A stretch of 64,000 nt of DNA from Haematococcus lacustris (lineage: Eukaryota > Chlorophyta > Chlorophyceae > Chlamydomonadales > Haematococcaceae). Below are positions 9,501 to 19,900 of this stretch, one piece after another. Within the stretch, counting starts at the first letter, position 1, and every line of letters begins with the position of its first letter. The notes under the pieces are model-generated. The model saw only the letters and a program-made list of their open reading frames with translations. It was not told where the DNA came from and searched no databases. The stretch lies in contig JASKMD010000006.1 of the NCBI GenBank assembly GCA_030144725.1, positions 4,663,555-4,727,554 of the forward strand, in the 5' to 3' direction. The translations under genes and the position numbers were made by a program.

Positions 9501-11241
9501 GAAGCGGCCCAGTGCCGCAGCCACAGCAGCCAGGAAGCCACGCCGGCAGCAGCCTCAGAGCCAGGGCCCAGCACTCCCCCGCCAGCCAAGCGCAGCAAGC
9601 GCACCAAGGCTGAGCAGGCAGCTGAGCCCACCCAGCCCACCAAGGGCAAAGGCAAGGCCCAGGGCAAGGCTGTCAAAGGCAAGCCAGCACCACAGCCAGG
9701 CAGGTGGCTGGACAGGGACTGCAATGCAGCGTTGAACATGCAGCGCATTGGGGAGAGCAGGTGGCGCCCACTGGAGCTGTGCTGGTGGCCAAAGCAGGGG
9801 AAGCTGCCCGCCAAGGGCAAGGAGTACCCAGGCCTGGGCTACAAGCGGCTGCGAGACAAGCCACCCAAGGCCCAGCAGCAGCAGCCCGCTGTGGCACAGT
9901 AGTGTGTGGCCCCCTATCTTGAGCTGTCATCAGCTTACACTTAGTGCATGCAAGACATGCCAACTCTACATCATAGCCCTCAGGGGTCAGGCAATAGTGT
10001 AGGTGGTAGGCAACCATAACCATGTGCATGCCATGTATGAGCCATGTGCATGCCATGAGCATGGGAACTATACACAGACAAAACACTGTTTTGTAGGGGT
10101 CCACACTGAGTGTTCCACTAGAATGAAGGCTCAAGGTTGAGGGCCAAGGGGCTGTAACGGCCACCCGCTCCCTCCCCAGGGGCTACACAGCCTAACAGCA
10201 CTCAGCCTACCCAGTGGAGCTAGATCCAGGGGCAGCCGCCCAGTCAGTACAGCAGGCAAGGCCAGGTCTGCTGCTGTCTGGCGGTTGGACCCGGCAGCAG
10301 GGAAAGGCCTGCAGCCTGGCCTGACCTGGAATGGGGTAGTTGCCAGCTGCTACGCCCCTTCTTCCTGACACCTACAGGCTGTTGTGGGAAGCCCTGAGAA
10401 GCAAGGGAGGGGGTGTACCTTGGGGTTGGTAGTCAGGCTGGTGTGCCCGCCTTCATGTTGGATCCACCCGCACTTGACATTCGCCATGGCTATCTGCAGG
10501 GGTATGGGCATCCAGGCAGCAGGAACATTTGAAGCCAGGCCTATAAGTAGGTGTGCCAGTGATAGCTGGTAGCATAGTGCTTGAATAAGCACGTTGGCTG
10601 GAGCACTGACCAGAGGCAGGGCCAGCAACAGCCCAGTAGCTCCAGGCAGCTGCGCCATGAGCAGACATGCGGCGGCCACCATCACCAGGGGCTCCAGACA
10701 TTGAAGCCCGATGCGGGTAAAGGACGGTTTGAAGAAGCTGCATTGTGGGAGCGGGCTTGCATTTACACCACATGGATCGTGGCGGTCCTGGTGCCTGCGC
10801 TGCCCGTGTTCACTTGCTTACCCACGGTCCTGCAAAGACTGTTGCCAAGCCCGAAACTCGGCGTCCACGTCGATGGACTCGGGACTTGGTTTTTGAGCCG
10901 GCTCAACGGGTTTGCGCGGCAGCTTCTCTAGCCACTTGCGCGCTCTGCATCGCCCCAGTTCCGGAGGGTCATGTGGTCTGCTGTTCTACCTCGAAGTGGA
11001 CTTTGGGCACGAACCTTGGCGCGTTGCGATGGAAGTTATGGAAGGCATCAGTGGCGTCTTGGCCATAATAGAAGCGTATCACGCTGCCTCCCGGGTGTTT
11101 CCGCGCAAACTCGGCGACGTCGTATTGCCAGCCATCAATGACCAGCGTAGCACCTGCGTCCTCTGTTTTCACCATGATCGGGGGTAGGGATCGGGGGTCC
11201 GACACTGACGACGAATATAATCGGGAAAACATACCCGCCAT
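5360..11241 (-). CDS. Front-end (cytochrome b5-fused) fatty acid desaturase, about 12 exons
   Basis: This membrane di-iron enzyme introduces a double bond between an existing one and the carboxyl end of an acyl chain, normally in the ER or plastid envelope with electrons from its own cytochrome b5 domain. Reading down the minus strand, exon 1 (from ATG 11241) has the heme motif HPGG and a second His in FHNFHR. Later pieces are [15 protein letters not shown] (about 10.9 kb), [10 protein letters not shown] (about 10.74 kb), His box 1 QHEGGH (about 10.45 kb), [14 protein letters not shown] (about 9.15 kb), box 2 HNRHHATPQ (about 8.8 kb), [12 protein letters not shown] (about 8.42 kb), AWTFIPVV (about 7.93 kb), [13 protein letters not shown] (about 7.56 kb), a membrane segment (about 7.0 kb), [14 protein letters not shown] (about 6.62 kb), [15 protein letters not shown] (about 6.09 kb) and box 3 QVIHH (about 5.53 kb). 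All three boxes are intact. Order and motifs match algal delta-5 or omega-13-type desaturases; regiospecificity cannot be read from sequence. The exon 1/2 junction and the exact C-terminus are unresolved. Confidence 0.88.
6443..6537. repeat. (GGCT)n microsatellite in a desaturase intron
   Basis: About twenty tandem GGCT units with one GACT variant at the end. It lies between the exons carrying SPGNALVDW and [10 protein letters not shown]. Confidence 0.9.
7096..7335. repeat. (CCCTGG)n / (CCCTGC)n hexanucleotide array in a desaturase intron
   Basis: About 40 imperfect hexamers. The long Gly/Pro or Arg/Ala ORFs on both strands here are artefacts of this repeat, because six is a multiple of three and keeps all frames open. 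Confidence 0.92.
8210..8335. repeat. CTGCTGCCCC-type imperfect repeat in a desaturase intron
   Basis: Repeated CTGCTGCCCCTGCTGCCGCC units immediately 3' (on the minus strand) of the [12 protein letters not shown] exon. Low complexity and non-coding. Confidence 0.8.
9483..10010 (+). pseudogene. TnpB/Fanzor-like C-terminal fragment, copy A (in desaturase intron, antisense to it)
   Basis: The open frame at 9483-9902 starts at a TTG, so it is a fragment. It has a Lys/Ala/Pro-rich linker ([17 protein letters not shown]) followed by [17 protein letters not shown] and a conserved tail ([15 protein letters not shown]). DRDxNAAxN matches the RuvC-III motif of TnpB and eukaryotic Fanzor nucleases, whose Asp is catalytic. 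The RuvC-I and RuvC-II segments are absent. The 3' flank to about 10010 (AGCTGTCATCAGCTTACA through CAATAGTGTAGGTGGTAGG) is shared with copies B, C, E and F. Calling it Fanzor rests on this motif; the rest is lineage-specific. Confidence 0.6.
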
Positions 11242-11743
11242 GCAGGGCGATGTAACTGTACATTATGTGCGACATACCCAGCCGATTGGACATGCGAACT
11301 AATCACAATACGCATACAGCGCATGTCAAACGCAGCGGTGGATGAAGGCCAGGTCACTTCCTCACACAGTCTCCAGCCCTGCACATATTCCCCTACTACT
11401 ATGAGATGCGTTATCTTAAACCCAAACTGGCGGTACTTACACTCAGACCCTTCCAACTCTGAAAAAGCCATGTACACTACCTTGTCATGGATATCTCAAC
11501 TCCTGAACCCCACAGCCCTCATGCTACACCAAAGTAAAGCATGAGTTGGAATCGAACCGGGCTGCGAGCTCATCATTGTGAAGGCTACCGACAGTGTGCC
11601 TAATGCCCACTTCAGCTCAGCCTTCTGGTGTGTGTGCCTGTGCCAGTGCCTGTGCCTGCGCCACACACATCCCCTTTGTGAGGGGTTCATTGTTGTTTGG
11701 GGGGGGGGATTGTCTTGAGCTGTAGCTGGCTATTGCTGCAGCT
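11242..11743. other. Spacer upstream of desaturase
   Basis: No gene is seen. On the minus strand GGTTCGATTCC (about 11552-11562) is an exact RNA polymerase III B-box, but the flanking bases do not form a tRNA T-stem. It could be a tRNA-derived SINE relic. Confidence 0.35.
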
Positions 11744-11995
11744 GGCGCTGCCACTTGCGCAACAGGGGCTTGTCGGCTATCTCCGGGCGCTGCCACTTGC
11801 GCAACAGGGGCTTGTCGGCTATCTCCGGGCGCTGCCACTTGCGCAACAGGGGCTTGTCGGCTATCTCCGGGCGCTGCCACTTGCGCAACAGGGGCTTGTC
11901 GGCTATCTCCGGGCGCTGCCACTTGCGCAACAGGGGCTTGTCGGCTATCTCCGGGCGCTGCCACTTGCGCAACAGGGGCTTGTCGGCTATCTAGA
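11744..11995. repeat. 42-bp tandem repeat, six copies
   Basis: The unit begins GGCGCTGCCACTTGCGCAAC and ends CTATCTCCG. It is repeated six times head to tail with almost no sequence difference. Because 42 is a multiple of 3, all frames stay open and give artificial repeated peptides. There are no spacers, so it is not a CRISPR array. Confidence 0.95.
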
Positions 11996-12289
11996 TATCT
12001 CAATGCCGGAACGTGTGCACTGCGCGGCATGCGATGGCCGCTCAGTCTGCTATACGCCCATTATGCCACGAACCCAGTAAACAAAAAAGAGTGCGGCAAC
12101 CGATCAGCCGCTCGCTCTCACAACATCGCGCAGCGCAGGTGCTGCTGCGGGAGTGCTTAGCAATGACATGATGGCCTCCTGACCCTCTAAGGGCAAGTAC
12201 ATGAGTGGAGGCTTACTCGTGGCTGGCCCTATACCTCTCATTCTCACACCACCACAACCACCACCACCTCCTAGCCTACCACCACCTCC

Positions 12290-12711
12290 TCACCCCACCC
12301 CACCCCACCCCACCCCACCCCACCCCACCCCACCCCACCCCACCCCACCCCACCCCACCCCACCCCACCCCACCCCACCCCACCCCACCCCACCCCACCC
12401 CACCCCACCCCACCCCACCCCACCCCACCCCACCCCACCCCACCCCACCCCACCCCACCCCACCCCACCCCACCCCACCCCACCCCACCCCACCCCACCC
12501 CACCCCACCCCACCCCACCCCACCCCACCCCACCCCACCCCACCCCACCCCACCCCACCCCACCCCACCCCACCCCACCCCACCCCACCCCACCCCACCC
12601 CACCCCACCCCACCCCACCCCACCCCACCCCACCCCACCCCACCCCACCCCACCCCACCCCACCCCACCCCACCCCACCCCACCCCACCCCACCCCACCC
12701 CACCCCACCCT
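12290..12711. repeat. (CACCC)n pentanucleotide array
   Basis: About 84 nearly perfect CACCC units. The minus strand is (GGGTG)n with G-quadruplex potential. It abuts the 3' end of TnpB/Fanzor copy B. The long PHPTP/GWGGV ORFs are artefacts. Confidence 0.97.
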
Positions 12712-12734
12712 ACTACCCACCTACTTCTCCCTCC

Positions 12735-13221
12735 ACCACCTACATCATTGCCTGACCCCTGAGGGCTATTGTGTAGAGTTGGCATGTCTTGCATGCACTA
12801 AGTGTAAGCTGATGACAGCTCAAGATAGGGGGGCCACACACTACTGTGCCACAGCGGGCTGGGTCTTGGGTGGCTTGTCTCGCAGCCGCTTGTAGCCCAG
12901 GCCTGGGTACTCCTTGCCCTTGGCGGGCAGCTTTCCCTGCTCTGGCCACCAGCACAGCTCCAGTGGGCGCCACCTGCTCTCCCCAATGCGCTGCATGTTC
13001 AACGCTGCATTGCAGTCCCTGTCCAGCCACCTGCCTGGCTGTGGTGCTGGCTTGCCTTTGACAGCCTTGCCCTGGGCCTTGCCTTTGCCCTTGGTGGGCT
13101 GGGTGGGCTCAGCTGCCTGCTCAGCCTTGGTGCGCTTGCTGCGCTTGGCTGGCGGGGTAGTGCTGGGACCTGGCTCTGAGGCTGCTGCCGGTGTGGCTCC
13201 CTGGCTGCTGCGTGGGGCCAT
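12735..13221 (-). pseudogene. TnpB/Fanzor-like C-terminal fragment, copy B
   Basis: The minus frame 13221-12841 has the same linker ([15 protein letters not shown]), [17 protein letters not shown] and tail as copy A, about as close as a recent duplicate, followed by the shared 3' flank down to about 12735. Only the RuvC-III end is present, so it cannot be an active nuclease by itself. Confidence 0.6.
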
Positions 13222-13264
13222 TTGTCAGGGCTTGATTGTCACTTTGTTGTTGTGATCAGCGGTT

Positions 13265-13312
13265 ACAGCAGGGGCTGAAGGAGCAGGGGCAGCGACCTGC
13301 AACACACACAGA
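13265..13312 (-). repeat. Duplicated scrap of a Sec31 intron/exon junction
   Basis: About 46 bp match 15729-15775 with about two differences, including the end of the Sec31 intron (TGTTGCAG) and the first codons of the exon encoding [10 protein letters not shown]. It sits just upstream of copy B, outside the Sec31 coding region. Confidence 0.65.
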
Positions 13313-13728
13313 GTAGTGCTGCCAGCCAGGTGCTCAATAGGTAGGTAGGTAGATAGGTAGGTAGGGAGCAATGGGGCACCAGGGGCACCAGGGGTGGTGA
13401 CGGCCATGGGGGTTTTAATGAGGTTGTGGTGCGGCAGAGGTCCAGCGCCTGCAGACCAGCTATGTGTGAGGTGTGGTGGCTGTAGCATGTCTCTCGCATG
13501 CCCAACTCCGGTATTGTGAAGCAGCCATTGTTTGCTACGGGACCCAGCTGGCCAGGCAGGGCAGGCAGTTAGGGTACCGCGCAGGCCCACTTGACCGTCA
13601 ATGATAGGTATGGGTTGTGCCCGTGAGGCCTGGCGTGCCCCCATCAAGCAAGCCTGCTCTTCTGTTTTCTGTGCTGGTTAGTTTATAACCCCAACCCCAA
13701 CCCGCTCTGTTCGCTCTGTTCAAGACGG

Positions 13729-13733
13729 TTACA
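13729..13733 (-). terminator. Candidate TGTAA polyadenylation signal for Sec31
   Basis: TTACA on the plus strand gives TGTAA on the coding strand about 180 nt after the Sec31 stop, a plausible 3' UTR length for a volvocalean gene. Confidence 0.4.
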
Positions 13734-13910
13734 ACCAAATCACTTTGTGATCAAAACCACACGCTGCAACAAGCTACAACCTTGCAGGTCTCCAGACGGA
13801 CAGCGGCGGCAGCAACCGTGGTCTAGCAGCATGCCCCCCGGATGGTCAAGGACAGGTTTGCACTACATGCATACATAAAGCTAAGGACCCTAGCGGCTTG
13901 CAGTGACCTG

Positions 13911-16900
13911 TCACATTCCTTGCTGGCGCATCTTTATCAGGCGCTTCACAGCAGACAGCCAGTACCCACACTCGTCCCAGTCAGTAGTAGTCATCTGGAC
14001 CTGCGCGAGCACGAGCAGAAGCGCAGCAGTAGCAGAGGTTCAGCTATTGCCGACATTTCTACGAAGAACACTGTGCCATCAGCAGCATGAACCCTGTACA
14101 AACACGTGCACACAACATGAACGCTTGAACACAACATACGCACGTCAGCACATGAACACTGCATTGACACTGTTTGAACACATGCCCACTGTGCACCCCT
14201 CACAGTCGCCCCACCTGAATGTGGTTGGCTGTGTGCCACTCTGCTGCGTCAATTGCCTGGCAGAGCTGCAGCAGCTTGGGCAGCACACCAGCTGACACAT
14301 CTCCCGCATTGAGCCGCCAGAACAGCTGTCCCAGCTTCTTGGAGTTGTCGTCCATTTCCCTCTTCTTGGCTGCAGCACCCACAGCAGCACCCAGCACACA
14401 GCACAACTGACACTGCACCCACAACCAGCTGCGACAGGCAAGCACGCCAAGCTCCCATCACCATGGCATGAACTGATCACAGCACCAGCAGCAGGTGCCT
14501 GCTGAGGCCCGGCCAATGGTCTGACCAGGCACCCCGGCCTGGTGAGGCATTCCTGGTGAGGCATTCTTGACTGGGATGTCTGTGCAGCCGGCCATACAAT
14601 TACCCTAGTATGAGCTGGCAGTAAAGCTTGGGCCAGGCTTACATCTCAGCTGCTGGACACGCACCTGGGTTGGTGGCCAGCGGCATGCAAGAGTTAAACA
14701 GGTTTGTCAGGGAGGTCACCGCCCCACGCTGCTCTGCCGGCACAGCTGACGTGTCTGCAGTCGCCACTGTGATGTTGGGTGGCGGCCCAGTGGGGGCTGC
14801 CGGGGGGGCGGCCCGCTGGGAGGTGGGTGCAGGGGGAGCCATGCCCTGGCCGCCAAGCGCCGCCCCACCTGCTGACCCTGTGCCCTGCAGCTGTTGCGGC
14901 ATGTTGCTGGCGGGTGTATTAGTGGGCATGAAGTAGGTGGGCTGCGGCTGCTGGGAGGGTTGTGGAGCAGGCTGCTGGGGCTGGGCTGGAGACGCCCCAT
15001 AGCTGGAGGTAGGCGCCAGCCCAGGGCTTGGTTGAGGTTGAGCCCCGTACCCTGATGCAGGGGTGGCGGCAGGGGTGGAGGCTGCAGGTGCCCGGTTGAC
15101 TTGGTACACTGGAGCGGTGGGCTCTGAGTAGGAAGGGGCAGCTGCCTGAGCAGGGGCATGGTAAGGGTTGTGCTGAGGGGGTGGTGGGGCAGCTGAGTGG
15201 TACTGCTGCCCGCTATTGCTTGCATAGGTTGATGTGTTGTAGTTGGAGGGCCCCTGAGCAGGGGGCGCTGGCTGCTGTGGAGGCTGGCTAGTAGGAGGGT
15301 TGGCGTGCTGCTGCTGGGCTGCAAAGCTGGAGGCCGCAGCAGTGGTGGTGGGGGCGAACTGGCTGCCAGTGTAGGCGGCTGCGTAGGACGAAGAGGGAGC
15401 AGGTGAGTAGCTGGGTGCAGCAGGGGGCGGATGGGAAGATGTCCCGTAGGCTGGTTGGGTGGCATACACTGGCTGGGAGGGCACTGCAGGCTGTGGCGCT
15501 GGCTGGCCATAGGATGACGCCGGGTAGGCTGGCTGGCTGCTGTATTCCGAGCCATACACCGTCTGCTGTGGCTGCTGTGGGGTGCTGGCGCTGTACATTG
15601 ACTGGTGCTGCCCGTACTGTGTGCCAGTGGCAGCGGCATGGTAAGCAGGCTGGGCAGGCTGCGGCTGATGGCTGCTTGCATGCCCGTATCCACTGGCATA
15701 GCCACCGAACGCTGATGCAGCTGGAGCTGCAGCAGGGGCTGCAGGAGCAGGGGCAGCGACCTGCAACACACACATAGACAGCAGCAGACAGCCTGGAGCT
15801 TCACTGCAGAGGCCATTGTGAGGTCACTGTCACTCCTCTCTTTTGTGTGCCCTGCCCAACCCATTTCCACCATGGCAACCATAAACCAGGTTTCAGCTTC
15901 AAGATTGCTCCCTATCCCATTCCCATGATCTGTCCCTCAGTTGCCGCTGTTGCACAAGCTGGCCTGCAGGCCGCTTGAGGCCCTTCAGCATGCACCTCAC
16001 CCTTGCCACCCCCCTCACCTTGGCAGGCTGCTGAGCAGCAGGAGCTGCGGCTGGCCTTACTTCCTCTTGGATGAAGGGGAAGGGCGGGGGGTGGCCACGG
16101 TAGCTGCCTGCATTGCCCTGCGCCACCACCCCTGTGCTGGCAGCCGTGCCTGAGCGATAGATGCGGTCCTTGAGCACAGCCACAGCAGTGGAGGCCTCTC
16201 CTGGGACATAGTCCAGGTAGTCCAGCGCAGTGGCCATGCAGCCCTGTGCCCAGCGCGTCACATCCGGTGCACACCAGCAGCAGCAGCAACATGAGCAATC
16301 AGTTCACTTGGGAGGTGCGAGCAGCAACACAGGAGACAGGTGGGTGATCAAACCATGGCAACAGTGGCAGACCAGAGCTAGGGTCAAAGACAACGGCAAG
16401 GTGAGGGAAGCCTGAGTCGCAGGTGCGGGTAGGCTTGGCATGCAGCAGCTGCTGTGCCTTACCTGTGCTGCCAGTGTGGATGCGTAGCGGGTCACCAGGT
16501 CTGCCAGCGCCCCGCTGGCCTTCTTGTTGCCAGTCGCCAGGCCCATGACCACCGCCTTCTCTATGCAGCCCTGCAGCTCCTCCAGCTGCGCCTGGCTGGC
16601 AGTGGCAGCGGCAGCACGGGAGGCAGCGCTGGAGTCGGTGTTGGATCGTGAGGCGGCGGCTGCAGTTGGGAGCAGGGATGGAAAAGGCAGGGGCCACAAC
16701 AGGAGTGGGAGGAAGGCACTAACATTGCTGGTGGAGATGAAAGGGGGCGGGAGAAGGAGAGCATGGTGGGATGGGGTGCTATGGGGTGGGTATATCTTTA
16801 CCAATGACAAGGCAAAGCAGGAGTGGCTGTGTAGCGAGAGAGCAGGCTGACCTGCCAGGCTTCGTGCCCAGTAGGCCACCACTGCCTCCACATTGCCTGC

Positions 16901-19900
16901 ACAGATGTAGCACAGGGAGGCGGCATGGTGCTGCCCTGCAAGGCTCAGCCGGCTGGCCAGCAGGTCACACAGCCGGGTCCAGTCCTCCTGCAGCACAGCC
17001 ACAGCCACAGGGGGTGGGGCTGAGGGGAGGAGTCCTGGCAACTGTGTCACACACACAAACTGACATTGACTCGACACGAGCTTGGAGCATGGAACACGAG
17101 CAGCATGTATGCATGTTAGCCTGTGACACATTATATACAACACGATGCGCAACAGAGCACTGACAAGATGAATTGGTTGCAGGTAGGGCTGCATAAGGCT
17201 GATGCTTGTGAGCTGAGACCAGGTAAGGGAGGCAAACCGTGCATGGTTGGTGATGTGCATTTAGTCAAGGGCAGCATGTGCAGGCTGCATCACAAGCTAA
17301 ACCTGACCATGTACTCACCTGCTGGGTGTATGTGGCCAGCAGCGCCAGCGTCTCACGCCACTGCCCCACGGGTCGGCTGCGCACCAGGGCCTCAAAGTCG
17401 CCCTCCACATTGGCACGCACAATTTGCATGAAGGGCTTGGGGCAGCGCTTCATGTAGCGATGCATGGTGCGCTTGTAGAGGTCACTGCTGCAGCAAGGTC
17501 CGCAGGAGAGGGTGAGCCCTAGAACCTAGATCAGCATGCTGACCGGCACTAATGAGCTACATTGATTTGACAACAATGTCAAGCTTGTGCGCTGTAAGAA
17601 AGCAGTCCCTCCCCTTCCTATGAGATAGAGGGGTCAATTCAGAACCTCTCAATGAGCAAGAATGGTATCCTTGGTGTTGCAAGGGTGCGCACTGAGCCTG
17701 TAGCCTCTCTGCTGCAGTACAGGCTGTCAGGCCCCCTCAACCAGCCTTTTACAACTCGTTAGGTCTTGCCACCCTGTCAGCCATCCACAGATAGCTTGCC
17801 AGCAGTGGGTAGCAAACGTTCATCATGGGGTCCGCAACCGCTAGCAATGCTCCAGGCCCTGCTGCTACTGCCTTTGCACATCCACTGACCTGTTGAAGAT
17901 GTTGGCAATGAGCAGTGCATCTGCCAGCCGGTTGGCCTTGAAGCAGCTCTCCACCGCTGTCTCATAGTTGCCTGAATGCAGGCACAGGCACACACTATTG
18001 CCATGTGCACACCCTGGCCCTTGCATCACCATCTGCGCGCCACCTACCCTTCCCCTTCTCTCCTCCCCACTGCCTGGCACCCACTCCCCACCCACCCTTG
18101 ATCTGCCTGCCCATGGCCCTGGTCCTACCCTGTCCCCCATTGCGCCTGCACACCTGCGATGAGCGCGCGCTGGATCTCGTCCTCCATCTCCATGGACATG
18201 TCTGGCAGGGAGCTGAGTTGAGGCATGAGGGCTCCTGCTCCACTGCCACGCTCGCTCTCGCCTGTACACAAAACCCCATGAAAGGCTTCCAGGCCCGGCC
18301 ACCTCTGCTCTGCTGCTTCTAGCACCTGGCGCATCGAGCCTGACCTGCACAGCTGGCCCACTCCATGCCTGCCCTGACATTGAGCCTTGCACACAACTGC
18401 TGAAGTTGCAGTCTGTGGTAACTCACCTGCAGCAGCTGGCTTGGTGCCAGCATGTGCCGTGTCTGCACCTCCAGCTGAGCGGCGGAGTGGAGTAGCTGGG
18501 GCACTGGTTCCGTTAGGCATGAGGCCCTGCAGGCCACATGAGCAGCAGCAGCCTGGCACTTGGCACCACTTGGCAGTTCCACCTGCACAGCCCTGCCTGG
18601 CCTGGAGGGCATGTGTGTAGCTGCAAGGCTGCATGTGTGTGTGTCACACAACAGCAGCTGCAGGGAAAGGCATGCCCATCTTATGTGCTCGCTGCTTCAG
18701 CCAAACTCTCAGGCCTGTCAAGCTCTTGGTCCTGTCACTCCTGCTGAGGGTAGAAGTGCATAGCGTTGCTGTGCTGTCACGGCGGCGCACCTCGTCAGGC
18801 AACTTGTCAAAGAAGTCGGGGTCATCATCCTGCCCCGCAAAGAAGCTGGTGGCTGAGCCGCCATCTGTGCCTGAGGCGCCATGCAGGCGAGTGGGGGAGG
18901 TGGTGCTTGAGCCTACAGAGTCATTCGAGCACAGCGTGAAAGCAGAACAAGGTGCAGGTTGAACATGATGGAGCAGCCCGGGCCAGACAGGCAGGCAAGC
19001 TGGTGTCAAGTTACACTGTCCACTTACCCGCAAGGTTTAGAGCACCCATGCCAGCAGCCACCCCTGCTGCTGACCCATTGGCTCCAGCATGAGCTCCAGC
19101 TGCCTCATCTGATGCACATGCTGCTTGCACAGCTGCAGCAGCAGCGGCCTGCTCAGCCGCAGCCAGCATGTCCTGGAAGCCAAGCTGTCGCAGCAACTCT
19201 CTCCGGGCGTCGTTCTGTACACGACACACACCCACAGGGCAAGCTTATGGCCAACACGTCAGATAGCTCCTCATGGCCAAGGGTGACAAGGGTCAGCTAG
19301 TTCCTGCTGGCACCATAGATGTGGGAACCTTGAGCAAGACAGCAGCCAGCCAAAAGGGACAGGCGGCAAGGAGAGGGGCACAAACAACCTTGGCGCATGT
19401 CACTGTAGTAACAGCAGCGGGGTCATGTCCTGCATTCTTTCCCATGTCTGCGTCTCACCTCAAAGAGCAGTGACAGGAAGGCCCAGGTCTCCCCATCCTC
19501 TTGGCTGCCGCTGGCACCTGGCTGCATGCTGCTGACGTCAGCTGCCTTGCCAGCCTTGGCCTTGACCTCGCAGTAGGACAGCAAAGTGGTCTTGTCTCCG
19601 CCTGCAGGCATGTAGGCAGGGTCTGCCGCTGAGGTGCCCGCACCAGTGGTGCTGCGGCCATGGGGCTGCCTGGCGGTGCTGCTACTGCTGCCCGCTGCTG
19701 CCTGCTGCTGCCTGCTGCTGCCTGCTGCTGCCTGCTGCTGCCTGCTGCTGCCTGCTGCTGCCTGCTGCTGCCTGCTGCTGCCTGCTGCTGCCTGCTGCTG
19801 CCTGCTGCTGCCTGCTGCTGCCTGCTGCTGCCTGCTGCTGCCTGCTGCTGCCTGCTGCTGCTTGCTGCTGCCTGCTGCTGCTGCCTGGTGCTGCTGCCTG

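Noticed and set aside
11540..11640. tRNA gene on the minus strand
   Set aside because: GGTTCGATTCC is a perfect B-box but only two of five T-stem pairs form, and no cloverleaf can be drawn.
11744..11995. CRISPR-like regular repeat
   Set aside because: Units are directly adjacent with no unique spacers and the genome is eukaryotic.
12201..12794. Long Pro/His/Thr and Gly/Trp/Val ORFs
   Set aside because: Pure products of the (CACCC)n array, open in every frame because the unit contains no stop codon.
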